A stretch of DNA of 64,000 bases from contig NZ_GL892076.1 of assembly GCF_000213975.1 (NCBI RefSeq), positions 1,639,784-1,703,783 of the forward strand, read 5' to 3'. Below are positions 10,047 through 23,961 of the stretch, one piece after another (within the stretch, counting starts at the first letter, position 1; every line of letters starts with the position of its first letter). The stretch comes from Centipeda periodontii DSM 2778 (GTDB lineage Bacteria > Bacillota > Negativicutes > Selenomonadales > Selenomonadaceae). Made by a program: the position numbers and the translations under genes. Below the pieces are notes generated by a model. It saw nothing but the letters and a program-made list of their open reading frames with translations. It ran no database searches and had not been told where the DNA came from.

Positions 10047-13000
10047 AATGTCTCCAAGCCGCCCTGTGTAAAGCGAGCCCTGCTGCCATTTGCCGTGTGC
10101 AGGACTTCAAGATGTACGGGAATACGTGCACGCAGCTCCTCCACATGAGAGATGATGCCGACAAGACGTCCGTCCTCCTGCTGTACCTCGAGCAGCGCGC
10201 GGATAGCAACGTCGAGTGTTTCGCTGTCGAGTGAGCCGAAGCCCTCATCAATGAAAATCATGTCGAGGTGCATGCCGCCTGCATAGTGCTGCACGACATC
10301 GGAAAGCCCGAGCGCAAGAGCAAGGGATGCGAGGAATGTCTCTCCGCCCGACAGTGTGCGCGAAACACGCGGCATTCCCGTATACTCATCGAATACATCG
10401 ATCTCCAGCCCCCACCACTTTCTCTTTTCACCGCCTTCACCGTGTATGAGGCGGTAGCGTCCGCGGCTCATCATGATAAGTCGCGCGTTTGCGGCTTCAA
10501 TGACATCACTCAGGATCGAGCGGAGCACATAGGTCTGAAAATGCACCAGATAGGGCGCTTTCGCCGCTGCGACGGAGGCGAGCTTGCCGATCACACGATA
10601 ACGCTCTGCACGTTCCGCACCGACTTTTTCGAGCTCCTCGATGTCACTCAGCATGCGTCGGAGTGCGCTGCATCGCTCCGTGCGGCTCCCCTGCTCCCGT
10701 GCGTGTTCACGCACGGCCTGATCGGCAGCAGTCTCTGCGGTTTTGAGTGCCTCCATATCGGGGGCAATGCATCCATCTGCTGCACTCTTCGCCTGTTGAA
10801 ACAACTCCTCTGCAGCCTTGCGCTCACTGTCATACAGATTCAAACGCTTGCGCACCTTTTCCAGATGTTTGCTATCCGCCCACTTTCCCTCGATCGCCGC
10901 ATGGTATTCCTCCTCGGAGGTGAAGCCTGCTGCATTCCATGCAGCCGCATACTCCGTCTGGGCCGTTCGCGCACGCTGAGATGCCTCCTCAGCGGCACGC
11001 AGCGCCGCTGCCTGTGTGCTCTCCGCGCGCGCATACGCGGCAGCACTTTCGTTAGCCCGCTCCAAAGCCTCCGTATATGCCTTTTTTTCCTGCGTCACTT
11101 CCTCTTTCAGGCGGCGAATTTCTGCGTCAATTTGTGCGTGGTCGCGGTATTCCTGCGGAAGCTGTGCCTCAAGTGCAGCCTGTTCGCCCTCGTGTTTGTG
11201 CAGGAGATCACGATTTTTCTGTGCTTCTGCCTCCTGCGCCTGCTGGTCCACAAGCAGCTTTTCCATTTGTTTCTTTTGTGCGGCAAGCTGTGTCGTGCGT
11301 TTTGCATGATCCGTCTCCGCCGTTTTTAATTCCTCATCACGCTTCTGTACACGCTGCGACAGGCCTTCCAGCGTATCAGAAGCAAGATACTCGCGCAGCA
11401 GTTTCTGCTCATGGGCGTAGCTCTGCAGTGCACTCGTATGTTCTGCTTTTGTTTTTTCCAGTTTGTACGCGGCTTCCTGAACCATCTGCTCCGCAGAATC
11501 TACTGCTTTTGCGCATTTTTCCACCACCTGCTCGGATGGGATATCCTCCGTGTGGATGGCGGGCATCGGATGTGACAGAGCACCGCAGACGGGACAGGGT
11601 GCACCGTCCGCAAGCGTTTCGGCAAGCCGCGCGGCACTGCCGAGATCATAGAGCATCTGCATCTGACGCAGCTTCGATTTCGCTTCTGTCAGAAGCTCCA
11701 CGGAGGACTGCCATGCCTTCTGTGCGGCAGCTTCCTTTTGGCTCAGTTCTGCCGCCTGCACATTCAGTTCCTCTGTGCGGACAGCGGAGCTCTGACACCG
11801 CTTCAGGCATTCTTGTTCATGCTGAACGGCCTCGCGTGTCGCCAATATTTTTTCAAGTGCGGCGATGCAATCTTCGTTTTCCTTGTGCTCTATGCCGAGC
11901 ATCTCGATGCTGCGCGCGCCGTGTTTCAGGCTCTCCTCGCCACGCACACACGATGCACGCAGCTCCTCTACAAGCTTTCGGCAGGTATGGAGCTGCGTGG
12001 CACGCTCCACATAGTCCGTGAGTACTTGAATGCGCTCCGCTTTCTTGGTGCGCTCCGGCTCCTGCTTCTCCGCAGCCTCACGTCTTTGCTGTGCCGCATG
12101 AAGCTCTTTTTGTGCAACCTTGAGCTGTTTCTCTGCTGTCCTTTGTTCGTCTGTCCGACGTTTTTCCAATCCTGCTGCCTCGATTGCCATGTGCTCTTTG
12201 TAGAGAACGGGGTGAGCACGTTCGGCACGTTCCAAGCGAATACGAAAATCCCGCACAGAATCTCCCTGCGCCTCTTTCTCTGCAAGGCGCTTCTGTGCTG
12301 CCGCCAGATCTTGTAATTTTTGTTCTGCCGCCGTACCCGCCTCACGCGCATGACGCGCGTCCTTTTGACGGTCCTCAAGGGCTTTGAGTTCTTCAGCATG
12401 GCGGACAATCGCCTCTTTCAGTTTGGCAATACGCGCGCGCAATTCATCGCTTGTGTTCAGATTTTCCGAACGAAGCATCTGGTCAATCTGTGCGCGTTCC
12501 TCGTTTGCCGTACGCTCGAGCTGGATGGACTCCTGAAGCAGAGCCTCCTCGAGACGCTGATATCGTTCCGTGCGAAAGATGCGCTGCATAATCGCGCTGC
12601 GATCCTTGACCTCGGCAAGCAGAAACCGCTGAAACTGTCCCTGTGGAAGAAGCACAACCTGACAGAATTGATCGGCGTCAAATCCAATGAGCTGACCGAT
12701 GCGCTTCGACACCTCGGTCACATTGGAAGCGAGCAAAATCTCATCCCCACTCTCCCCTACATCCGGAAGCTGATAGAGCTGACCTGTCGCTAAACGCTGC
12801 CTCATCTTACCGCGTGACATGCGTTCGTAGGTAGGTGAACGCAGGACGCGATAGCGGCGATGACCGAGTGCAAAGACATACTCCACCTCCGTTGTCCGCT
12901 CCGGAGGAGCCGTGGAGGAGCGCAGTGTCGCACCCTCACGAATGTTGCCGCTCGATTTTCCGTACAATGCAAATACAATTGCATCTAAAATTGTTGTCTT

Positions 13001-13123
13001 GCCTGCCCCCGTCGCCCCGTGAATCAGCACAAAGGGAGCATCCACGACGGCATCCTCAAAGTCGAGCACCTGCTCCTCGACATAGGAACCGAATGCCTGC
13101 AGGCGAAGTTTCAGCGGTCTCAT
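10043..13123 (-). CDS. sbcC: Exonuclease subunit SbcC (Rad50-like)
   Basis: 1026 residues of the SMC/Rad50 class. With SbcD it forms a nuclease that opens hairpins and blocked ends. Visible: Walker A GATGAGKTT (residues 36-44), long charged coiled coils on both sides of a zinc hook CPVCG near residue 510 (followed by ALSHP), the C-terminal ABC signature TLSGGETFLASLALALGLSD and Walker B MIFIDEGFGSLD, plus the His-switch IISHVEEL. It overlaps sbcD upstream and addB downstream by 4 bases each, so the three genes are probably translationally coupled. Confidence 0.95.
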   Translation of the reverse strand: MRPLKLRLQAFGSYVEEQVLDFEDAVVDAPFVLIHGATGAGKTTILDAIVFALYGKSSGNIREGATLRSSTAPPERTTEVEYVFALGHRRYRVLRSPTYERMSRGKMRQRLATGQLYQLPDVGESGDEILLASNVTEVSKRIGQLIGFDADQFCQVVLLPQGQFQRFLLAEVKDRSAIMQRIFRTERYQRLEEALLQESIQLERTANEERAQIDQMLRSENLNTSDELRARIAKLKEAIVRHAEELKALEDRQKDARHAREAGTAAEQKLQDLAAAQKRLAEKEAQGDSVRDFRIRLERAERAHPVLYKEHMAIEAAGLEKRRTDEQRTAEKQLKVAQKELHAAQQRREAAEKQEPERTKKAERIQVLTDYVERATQLHTCRKLVEELRASCVRGEESLKHGARSIEMLGIEHKENEDCIAALEKILATREAVQHEQECLKRCQSSAVRTEELNVQAAELSQKEAAAQKAWQSSVELLTEAKSKLRQMQMLYDLGSAARLAETLADGAPCPVCGALSHPMPAIHTEDIPSEQVVEKCAKAVDSAEQMVQEAAYKLEKTKAEHTSALQSYAHEQKLLREYLASDTLEGLSQRVQKRDEELKTAETDHAKRTTQLAAQKKQMEKLLVDQQAQEAEAQKNRDLLHKHEGEQAALEAQLPQEYRDHAQIDAEIRRLKEEVTQEKKAYTEALERANESAAAYARAESTQAAALRAAEEASQRARTAQTEYAAAWNAAGFTSEEEYHAAIEGKWADSKHLEKVRKRLNLYDSERKAAEELFQQAKSAADGCIAPDMEALKTAETAADQAVREHAREQGSRTERCSALRRMLSDIEELEKVGAERAERYRVIGKLASVAAAKAPYLVHFQTYVLRSILSDVIEAANARLIMMSRGRYRLIHGEGGEKRKWWGLEIDVFDEYTGMPRVSRTLSGGETFLASLALALGLSDVVQHYAGGMHLDMIFIDEGFGSLDSETLDVAIRALLEVQQEDGRLVGIISHVEELRARIPVHLEVLHTANGSRARFTQGGLETL

Positions 13124-14265
13124 TCTGCACGTGCCCCCTGTTCCATCGCGTCGATCACACGGATGAGTTCCCTGCGCTCCGCTTCCGTCATTTCCGATGC
13201 GGTTACGTCGGCATAGAACTCGGAGAAGAGATGAAGATCGGACTTTCCACGCTCATAGCTGCGCTCCGTGGAGGAAAGCCGGTTCACGTTGATGTTTGGC
13301 CGTGTAATGGTAAAGAGATTCGGATAGATCTTGCGCAGCTTCTCATGTGCGGCAAGCACGGCGTCCATATCGAGCAACTCCACGCAGATATAGTCGTCGT
13401 GTGGGAGAAGGTCAAAGTCTTTGTGCATCAGTTCGTCCATCATCCCGCTGACAATGCGTACATCATGGCGCGGTGTCAGCGGATAGAACGTATGAGAAGC
13501 TGCTCCCACAGCATCAAGTTCGATAAGTTCGACTCCTTTTTTCTGACGTGCCTCATCGAAGGAATATTTCAACAGAGAGCCGGAGTAACGGATGTGCTCC
13601 GCTCCTGCACGCTGAGGAGCGTGCAGATGTCCAAGTGCTGTATAGGAATATGCGGCAAAGTTCTCCGCACTTACCTGATCGCTGCCACCGACGGAGAGCG
13701 CATGTTCCGACTCCGAGGTCTGTCCGCCGATGACAAAGGCATGCGCCACTGCCACACTGCGCACGGAGAGCGGAATTTGTGCACGAGCTGCCGCAATCTG
13801 CACGGCAAGCGCTCCGTCGAAGGACAGGTTTTCATCGAGCGCAAACGCCTCACGTACATGCGGAGGATCCCCATAGGGGATGAGCGAGAAATACACATCG
13901 CCGTATTCATCCGAGAGCACGACAGGCGGCTCTGCGGCGCGCACAATCCCCGCCGGATAGATGCCGGAGGCACGAAGAAGCTGTGCACCAAAATCAAGGC
14001 GCACAGCACTGTCATGATTGCCGGCAATGTAGAGCACCCGAATGCCCTGCTTCGCAATCCGTGTCAATATTTCGTTAAAGAGATTCACTGCCTCCGGCGG
14101 CGGGACGGCGCGGTCATAGACATCTCCCGCAATGATGAGGGCGTCTGGATGCACATCCTTGCAGAGCGCAAGCAGTTCTTCCAATACATACGCCTGATCC
14201 TCCGTCATGTGACGCTGTCCAAAGAGTTTCCCCAAATGCCAGTCTGCCGTATGGATGAACCGCAT
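13120..14265 (-). CDS. sbcD: Exonuclease subunit SbcD (Mre11-like)
   Basis: 381 residues, a calcineurin-like metallophosphoesterase. The five metal-binding motifs are in place: HTADWHLGK (residues 5-13), AGDVYDR, YIAGNHDS, VAHAFV and ALGHLHAPQ. It supplies the Mn-dependent nuclease activity of SbcCD. The gene starts 20 bases after the deoC stop and ends in a 4-base overlap with sbcC. Confidence 0.95.
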   Translation of the reverse strand: MRFIHTADWHLGKLFGQRHMTEDQAYVLEELLALCKDVHPDALIIAGDVYDRAVPPPEAVNLFNEILTRIAKQGIRVLYIAGNHDSAVRLDFGAQLLRASGIYPAGIVRAAEPPVVLSDEYGDVYFSLIPYGDPPHVREAFALDENLSFDGALAVQIAAARAQIPLSVRSVAVAHAFVIGGQTSESEHALSVGGSDQVSAENFAAYSYTALGHLHAPQRAGAEHIRYSGSLLKYSFDEARQKKGVELIELDAVGAASHTFYPLTPRHDVRIVSGMMDELMHKDFDLLPHDDYICVELLDMDAVLAAHEKLRKIYPNLFTITRPNINVNRLSSTERSYERGKSDLHLFSEFYADVTASEMTEAERRELIRVIDAMEQGARAE

Positions 14266-14284
14266 TGCATTCCCTCATCTCATT

Positions 14285-14950
14285 TTATGAATGTGTTTCT
14301 TCGGCAAGAATTTTTGCGACAGATGAACTGCCGATGCCCAAACGGTGAACGCCCATCGCCAAAAACTTCTTTGCCGTCCGATAGTCCCGAATGCCGCCGG
14401 ATGCCTTGACCTTGCACCGTCCACGCGCTGTATCGAGCATGATGCGCAGCTGCTCCTCCGTTGCACCCGTCCCCAAGAATCCCGTTGCCGTCTTGACGAA
14501 GTCTGCGCCCGCCGCAATACTCACCTCTGTCGCCTGCGCGATCTCCTCCGGAGTCAGCTGGCTTGCCTCGAAGATGACCTTGACCTGCACATCCCTTACG
14601 TGTGCTGCATTGACAACGGCACGTATCTCTGCCTCGACCTCCGCCCATCTGCCGGAGCGTGCAAGCCCGTAGTTCATCACCATATCGAGTTCTTCGGCAC
14701 CGTACTCCATATAGTAACGCGCCTCAAGCTCTTTTACAGCAGCGGGTGCCTTCCCATGCGGGAAGTCCAGCACTGTGCACACGCGCGTTTTGGTATTGCG
14801 GCACATCTCCACGGCAAGCGGAATATCCGCCGGCTGCACACAGACCGAGCAGCACTCCTGCTGCACTGCCTCCGCAATCGCCGCACGTACCTCATCGAAG
14901 GTCATCGCGGGACCCAGCGGAGAGGAATCAATATATCTGCTGAGTTTCAT
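14285..14950 (-). CDS. deoC: Deoxyribose-phosphate aldolase
   Basis: 221 residues from the ATG at 14950, which has AGGAGC 5 bases upstream; an earlier in-frame ATG at 14965 would overlap the ligA stop and has no good ribosome site. DeoC splits 2-deoxyribose-5-phosphate into glyceraldehyde-3-phosphate and acetaldehyde. The Schiff-base lysine is K153 in FVKTATGF, the second conserved lysine lies in VKASGGIRD, and the acid/base Asp in CTVLDFPHG. Its place inside a DNA-repair operon, between ligA and sbcD, suggests salvage of deoxyribose from DNA breakdown (inference). Confidence 0.95.
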   Translation of the reverse strand: MKLSRYIDSSPLGPAMTFDEVRAAIAEAVQQECCSVCVQPADIPLAVEMCRNTKTRVCTVLDFPHGKAPAAVKELEARYYMEYGAEELDMVMNYGLARSGRWAEVEAEIRAVVNAAHVRDVQVKVIFEASQLTPEEIAQATEVSIAAGADFVKTATGFLGTGATEEQLRIMLDTARGRCKVKASGGIRDYRTAKKFLAMGVHRLGIGSSSVAKILAEETHS

Positions 14951-14961
14951 ATGAGCTCCTT

Positions 14962-19234
<4,273 letters not shown>

Positions 19235-19251
19235 GAGAACTCCTTTGCTCC

Positions 19252-19297
19252 AATAAAGAAAGGCGGGGCCGCCATCATGGCAAACTCCGCCCCTGCC
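19252..19297 (-). terminator. Intrinsic terminator after ppaC
   Basis: On the minus strand a GC-rich stem (GGCAGGGGC with GCCCCGCC, one bulge) is followed by TTTCTTTATT. It separates the pyrophosphatase gene from the repair operon. Confidence 0.6.
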
Positions 19298-19314
19298 GTC
19301 ATATGGTGATTCCC

Positions 19315-20961
19315 TTACGTCTTGATCCGCTTGACCGCCTCCGAAAGCGGTGGGATGATCTGCTTCTTGCGCGACATGACACCGGGCAGATAGAGATGTG
19401 TCCCGCTCGTATCTTTACGGAACGCCTCTCCGATCAGCGTGCGCGGCGATCCCGTAAAGAGCAGATAGGTCGACTCCTCGAGAATGTCCGTAATCATGAC
19501 AAGACTCAGATCGAAACCCTCCGTATCGCAGATGGTCTTCATCGCAGCAAGCAGTTCGTCCTCCTTCGCCATGATCTCCTTCGTGTCCATGACGGACGTC
19601 TGGCTGACGATGACGCGATAGGCACCGATCGTGAACTCCTTGAGATCATTGCGCACGATCTCCATCGGCGACATATTGCCGATGCTCGAGCCCGCCTTGA
19701 GCATATCAAGTCCGTAGGTATTGAGATCGACATTCGCAATATCCGCCAGACGCTCTGCTGCCGCCTTATCCTTCGACGTGCAGGTCGGCGACTTGAAGAG
19801 TACCGTATCCGAGATAATCGCCGAGAGCAGGAGTCCGGCAATCGATGGAGGGATATCGATGTCATTCTGCCAGTGCATATTGGAAACGATGGTCGCCGTA
19901 CAGCCAACCGGCTCCGCATGCGTATAGATCGGCTCACTTGTGCTGATTCCGCCGAAGCGATGGTGATCGATGATCTCGATGATCTTCGCTTCCTCGATGC
20001 CCTCGACCGCCTGATTGCGTTCGTTATGATCCACAAGGATGACCTGTGCGGGCTCTGATACCACGAGCCGGTCACGGCTTACAAGCCCGACGATACGCCC
20101 GTTCTCAAGGACGGGATAGTTGCGGAAATTGGTCTCCTCCATCGTCCCCTTGATATCGGAGAGGAGGTCAAGCGGCTTGAAGCAGACGGGATTGTCGTGC
20201 ATGATGCGCCTTATCGGCACACATTGATTGATGAGGCGCGCAACGGTATAGGTATCATAAGGTGTTGAGAGCACGAAGATGCCGCGCGCCTCTGCCGCCT
20301 CCAACGCTTCGGCAGGAACGCGTCCGTCGCCCGTCATGATAAGACAAGCAATGCCCTGCTCAATGCAGGCGAGAATCGTCTCCGTACGACGGTCGCCGAC
20401 GAGAACGATGTCATTCTCCTTGATGAGCTTATAAATCGTCTCCACACTGCCGGCAGCAATGCGGATCTGCCCTTTGATCGTTTCGCCCTCTTCGCCCGAA
20501 ACCAAAACATTGCTGTCTGTCGCATGAATGATATCGCGGTAGCGCACGCGCATATCCGAGAGATTCGTCATGCCGAGTTCCTGAAAATAACGCTTCGCCA
20601 GATCACTGACGGAAACGATGCCGACGAGGATGCCCTTGCTGTCCGTCACGGGAATCGAGCGCAGATCGTTTTCACGCAGAACCTCACCGAGATTGCGCAG
20701 GGTGTCATGCTGACGGACGACGATCTTGCAGTCCATCGCAATATCCTTGACGCGCGGATAGAGATCCGGAATGAGGAGCGGCTGCTCCACATGGAAATAC
20801 TCAAGTGCGAACTTTGTCTCCTTATTCACCTTACCGGCACGCGCCGCAATTGCGTTGACGCCCATCGCCTGTTTCAGATGTGCATATCCGACCGCTGAGC
20901 AGATGGAGTCTGTATCCGGATTGCGGTGCCCGATAACATAAATCGGCTTTGCAACATTCAA
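19315..20961 (-). CDS. Manganese-dependent inorganic pyrophosphatase with CBS and DRTGG domains
   Basis: 548 residues, against about 310 for plain family II enzymes; the extra length is a regulatory insert. It hydrolyses pyrophosphate to phosphate. The DHH-type catalytic core is visible as GHRNPDTDSICSA near the N-terminus, VDHNERNQ, IIDHHRFGG in the middle, and the C-terminal DHHA2 part ending with the substrate-binding MSRKKQ. Between the first motif and the rest lie a CBS pair (RSIPVTDSKGILVGIVSVSD and NYPVLENGRIVGLVSRDRL) enclosing a DRTGG domain. In this family adenine nucleotides bound at the CBS pair regulate activity. A consensus promoter lies directly upstream and a terminator downstream, so it is monocistronic. 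Confidence 0.93.
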   Translation of the reverse strand: MNVAKPIYVIGHRNPDTDSICSAVGYAHLKQAMGVNAIAARAGKVNKETKFALEYFHVEQPLLIPDLYPRVKDIAMDCKIVVRQHDTLRNLGEVLRENDLRSIPVTDSKGILVGIVSVSDLAKRYFQELGMTNLSDMRVRYRDIIHATDSNVLVSGEEGETIKGQIRIAAGSVETIYKLIKENDIVLVGDRRTETILACIEQGIACLIMTGDGRVPAEALEAAEARGIFVLSTPYDTYTVARLINQCVPIRRIMHDNPVCFKPLDLLSDIKGTMEETNFRNYPVLENGRIVGLVSRDRLVVSEPAQVILVDHNERNQAVEGIEEAKIIEIIDHHRFGGISTSEPIYTHAEPVGCTATIVSNMHWQNDIDIPPSIAGLLLSAIISDTVLFKSPTCTSKDKAAAERLADIANVDLNTYGLDMLKAGSSIGNMSPMEIVRNDLKEFTIGAYRVIVSQTSVMDTKEIMAKEDELLAAMKTICDTEGFDLSLVMITDILEESTYLLFTGSPRTLIGEAFRKDTSGTHLYLPGVMSRKKQIIPPLSEAVKRIKT

Positions 20962-21010
20962 GATGATACCTCCCTATCGCGGCTTCCACACGCCGCATAC
21001 TGTGACTACC

Positions 21011-21039
21011 ATTATAGCATACTCATTGAGGTGATTCAA
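21011..21039 (-). promoter_or_regulatory. Promoter of the pyrophosphatase gene
   Basis: TTGAAT (21034-21039), 17-bp spacer, TATAAT (21011-21016) preceded by TGC (extended -10). It stands 50 bases before the ATG, whose ribosome site is GGGAGGT. Confidence 0.8.
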
Positions 21040-21045
21040 TTTTTG

Positions 21046-21087
21046 CAAAAATAAAAAGATGTCAGCGCACCGAAAAGCACGGACATC
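21046..21087 (-). terminator. Terminator-like hairpin after yraN
   Basis: Minus-strand GATGTC/GACATC outer stem (21082-21087 with 21058-21063) with a partly paired interior, followed by TTTTTATTTTT. It ends the rbgA-rnhB-yraN gene string. Confidence 0.55.
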
Positions 21088-21098
21088 CATATAATCTT

Positions 21099-21455
21099 TT
21101 ATGCCTCGAAAGCAGCTTTGATCTGATGTATCTTCCAACCGTCGTTCATCGCGTAGACCTCGAGAACATCAAAACGGCAAAGGCAGCTTTCCATATGATG
21201 TGCACGCAGGTACCAGTATGCCGTCTGTATAATCTTTTGCTGTTTTCGGTAGTGAACTGCCTCCGCAGGCGTTCCACAGCGTACGCTGCGGCGTGTTTTC
21301 ACCTCGATAAAGACCAGTGTGCCGTGATCGTCCGCGATGATGTCAATCTCACCGATCTTGGTGCGATAATTACATGCTAGAATCCGATACCCTTGCCGCC
21401 GCAGATACTCTGCGGCACAGGTCTCGCCTCGATTGCCAATCGCCTTGTTGCTCAC
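21099..21455 (-). CDS. YraN family (UPF0102) nuclease-like protein
   Basis: 118 residues. The family has a PD-(D/E)XK-like endonuclease fold; visible are the N-terminal GETCAAEYLRRQGY helix, CNYRTKIGEIDIIADD and VFIEVKTRRS, which hold the acidic and lysine residues of the motif. No substrate is established for it. It is the last gene of the rbgA-rnhB string and overlaps the FlhB-like gene by 4 bases. Confidence 0.9.
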   Translation of the reverse strand: MSNKAIGNRGETCAAEYLRRQGYRILACNYRTKIGEIDIIADDHGTLVFIEVKTRRSVRCGTPAEAVHYRKQQKIIQTAYWYLRAHHMESCLCRFDVLEVYAMNDGWKIHQIKAAFEA

Positions 21456-21778
21456 GATGATCTCCGATCGCCCGCACGGCGGTCGATGCGATAGACATGT
21501 GCAAGAACCTCTGCAATCGTACGGTAGAGTTCCGGCGGAATCTCACGGTCGATCTCAAGCGCCATCAACATATTGACGAGAGATTTGTTCTGATAGACAG
21601 GAATGCCGTTCTTGCGCGCCTCTGCAAGAATGCGATCCGCAACGAGCGAACGCCCCTTTGCCGTCACGCGCGGAGCCTTGTCGTTCTTAACATCGTACTT
21701 GATTGCAACGGCCCGAGGTTCCTGCTCTACCGGTATCTCCTCGACAGGTGAAGTGTCATTATTCCATTGTTCCGCCAT
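21452..21778 (-). CDS. FlhB-like C-terminal domain protein (YlqH type)
   Basis: 108 residues corresponding only to the cytoplasmic C-terminal domain of the flagellar export switch FlhB: AVAIKYDVKNDKAPRV, VADRILAEARKNGIPVYQN, LMALEIDREIPPELYRTIAEVLAHVY. No membrane segments are present. The cleavable NPTH motif of FlhB is absent in this form. Bacillus carries a comparable gene (ylqH) in the same neighbourhood after rnhB. Function is uncertain; interaction with the FliK-like product of the gene directly upstream is an inference from the FlhB-FliK pairing in flagella. Confidence 0.85.
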   Translation of the reverse strand: MAEQWNNDTSPVEEIPVEQEPRAVAIKYDVKNDKAPRVTAKGRSLVADRILAEARKNGIPVYQNKSLVNMLMALEIDREIPPELYRTIAEVLAHVYRIDRRAGDRRSS

Positions 21779-21814
21779 CTCTCACCCATCCTTATTCTCT
21801 ATACAGTCCTTTGT

Positions 21815-21844
21815 ATTATACGATTCTCACGCTTTTCCCGTCAA
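21815..21844 (-). promoter_or_regulatory. Promoter before the FlhB-like gene
   Basis: TTGACG (21839-21844), 18-bp spacer, TATAAT (21815-21820) between the FliK-like stop and the FlhB-like start. It would let flhB-like and yraN be expressed separately from the genes upstream. Confidence 0.7.
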
Positions 21845-21868
21845 GGAAAAACAGCTGTTTTGATTGCA

Positions 21869-23953
21869 TCAGTTCGTGAAAAAACGCCGCTCTCCGATCG
21901 CACCGATCTGGATCCCTTCGATGACGAGTGAGGTGCCGTCCGCCGTTTCCCGTATCTCATCGAGCACATGACGAAACTCCCATGCGGCATCGGCGTCCGA
22001 GAAATAGAGGCGCATATCCACATGATTTTCCTCATAGATGCGATTGATGAGCTCTACCGTGCCGATGTTGTCCGTGAGCACACAGATGCGCAGCCACGTT
22101 TCCTTTTTGATGCGATCGGTCTCCTCATCCTGATGTGCTTCGTCGTAGACATGGATATAGGCGGGATACTCGGATGCGCCCATAAAGAGCGGCATGACGA
22201 AGTTCATGGATCGCTGTCCCGGCTGCGGTGCAGCATTTTCTCCCTCAAGCGCATTGCGCATAGTGAGTGCGAGTGCCGCGACATCCCTGCCCGCACGCTT
22301 GTATTGCTCTGCCGTCATCCTCCGTGTCTTCACAATGTCCGCCATCTGCATGAAGGCCCACAGGCGCGGGAGATCGGGCAGCTGTTGTTCGAGTGCCGCC
22401 TGACGAACGGTCCCCGGAATGTTCTGCTGTAACAGCTGAATCAACTGCTGCAGCTGTTTTGCATCTCCTTCGTTCAGCGTTTGACCGCGTCCACTGACAA
22501 AGTTTTGCAGCAGAAGCGCTTCCTTCTGACTCAGATTTTCGTTTTGGAGGAGCGTCTGTGCGAGATTCCGCAAAACGTTCATCGTCTGCGGTGTATTCTC
22601 CATCGTCTGGGTAAAGAATCTCTGCATCTCAGGGACCCTCGTCTGTGCCGCACTTCGCACCGACGTATTTGGCGCATTCGAAAGCTCCGCCTCACGTCCC
22701 GCCTGTGTGCGAGCAGACTGTGCCGCTGCCTCCCCTTGCGCATTGGTCACTGTTCGTGTACCGGTCTCCGAAGCAGCCTGTGCGTCCCCCTGACGCAGCA
22801 TCGAATTTGCCGTTTCCTTAGCATTCTGTGCAGAAGCCTGCGGCGTTCCCGTCGACGCTGCTGTGTTTTGCCCGCGTTCGGAGGAATTTGCTCCCGCAGC
22901 AAGTTCACTTGTCATCCCCTTCTGAAGGGTTCCCGCCTCACCGGATGATGGCTGTGTTCCCTGTGTAGCGGATGCGTTTGATTGTTTGGAGGCGTTTGCC
23001 TGACCTGTGCTTTCATTCGGGAGATTTACTGCCTGTCGCAGCATCGTGGCGGTATTTTCCTTCGCCACTCCATCCATTGTCGATGCAGATGTTTGTGCGC
23101 GGGACATTTGCTGGTCCGGCACGGTTTCCTTCGGCATTGCCGTGTTTGCATTTTGCACGGTTGAAGACGTGCGTGCCTCCGGTCCGCCCGTCGGGTTCTG
23201 AGCAGCGGTCTGTATCTCTCCTTCCTGCATGCTCCCGTTCATTGGCATCGGCTGGGAGGAAGATGCCGTTGCACGCGGCATCAAAAGCTGAACGAGCTGA
23301 TTCAGGAAGGACAGTGGTGTTGATCCTGCATTGCCTGAGAATGTTGTTTGTGCACTTCCCTGTGCATTCAGTTGGGTAAGAAAGGCCTGCAACTCCTTTG
23401 GCAGGAGTTCCGCATTCCCCGTATCGAGGAGTTGGAATGCTGCTTTCGTCAGCATGATTGGCTCAAACGTTCCACCAGCCTCTTTGGCGAGTGCCGATTT
23501 CAGTCCTGTGAGCAGTGCCGCAAGATCATCCCCGATCTGTGGGGCACTTCCCTTCTCTGCCATTGTGCCAAGCTGATTGAGCATACGCGCAAGTGTTGTC
23601 AGCTGGTCGGTCGAAAAACGCTGACTTGCGGCAGTACTTCCGAGTCCCTGTCCCAGTGTCGTTTCGAGGGAAAAGGACTGACGTATCATATTTTGAATGA
23701 CTTCCTTGAGCTCCTGCGGCATCTGCTGGACATTTGTCTGCTGGCGTCCGCTGATCTTTGAGAGGACATCCGCCATATGGTCGATGGCAGTCTCAAGCGA
23801 AACATTCGTCCGCTGACTGAATGCGGCAGATGAGTCTCCCTGTTCTCCGCGACTCTGGACACCCTCGGTCATTCGCCCCTGCGAGATTTGAGAGGCGGCA
23901 GGAATTGCAGGAGATGCTGTTGTTGTATTTGCTTCCATCGACACAGTATTCAC
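21869..23953 (-). CDS. FliK-like hook-length-control related protein (YlqG type)
   Basis: 694 residues. N-terminal 225 residues are Gln/Leu-rich helices; roughly 230-440 is low-complexity Ser/Thr/Gln/Asn/Ala-rich and looks disordered; the C-terminal 130 residues form a compact domain with WLRICVLTDNIGTVELINRI and VDMRLYFSDADAAWEFRHVL, the pattern of the FliK C-terminal domain that contacts FlhB. The position between rnhB and an FlhB-like gene matches ylqG of Bacillus. Assignment rests on composition, domain order and context. Whether it acts in flagellar export or elsewhere is open; no signal peptide or membrane segment is seen. Confidence 0.7.
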   Translation of the reverse strand: MNTVSMEANTTTASPAIPAASQISQGRMTEGVQSRGEQGDSSAAFSQRTNVSLETAIDHMADVLSKISGRQQTNVQQMPQELKEVIQNMIRQSFSLETTLGQGLGSTAASQRFSTDQLTTLARMLNQLGTMAEKGSAPQIGDDLAALLTGLKSALAKEAGGTFEPIMLTKAAFQLLDTGNAELLPKELQAFLTQLNAQGSAQTTFSGNAGSTPLSFLNQLVQLLMPRATASSSQPMPMNGSMQEGEIQTAAQNPTGGPEARTSSTVQNANTAMPKETVPDQQMSRAQTSASTMDGVAKENTATMLRQAVNLPNESTGQANASKQSNASATQGTQPSSGEAGTLQKGMTSELAAGANSSERGQNTAASTGTPQASAQNAKETANSMLRQGDAQAASETGTRTVTNAQGEAAAQSARTQAGREAELSNAPNTSVRSAAQTRVPEMQRFFTQTMENTPQTMNVLRNLAQTLLQNENLSQKEALLLQNFVSGRGQTLNEGDAKQLQQLIQLLQQNIPGTVRQAALEQQLPDLPRLWAFMQMADIVKTRRMTAEQYKRAGRDVAALALTMRNALEGENAAPQPGQRSMNFVMPLFMGASEYPAYIHVYDEAHQDEETDRIKKETWLRICVLTDNIGTVELINRIYEENHVDMRLYFSDADAAWEFRHVLDEIRETADGTSLVIEGIQIGAIGERRFFTN

Positions 23954-23961
23954 AGCCTTTT

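Noticed and set aside
22700..23170. Repeat-like Ser/Thr/Gln/Ala stretches in the FliK-like gene as a tandem repeat
   Set aside because: Low-complexity composition without a fixed period; not a true tandem repeat.
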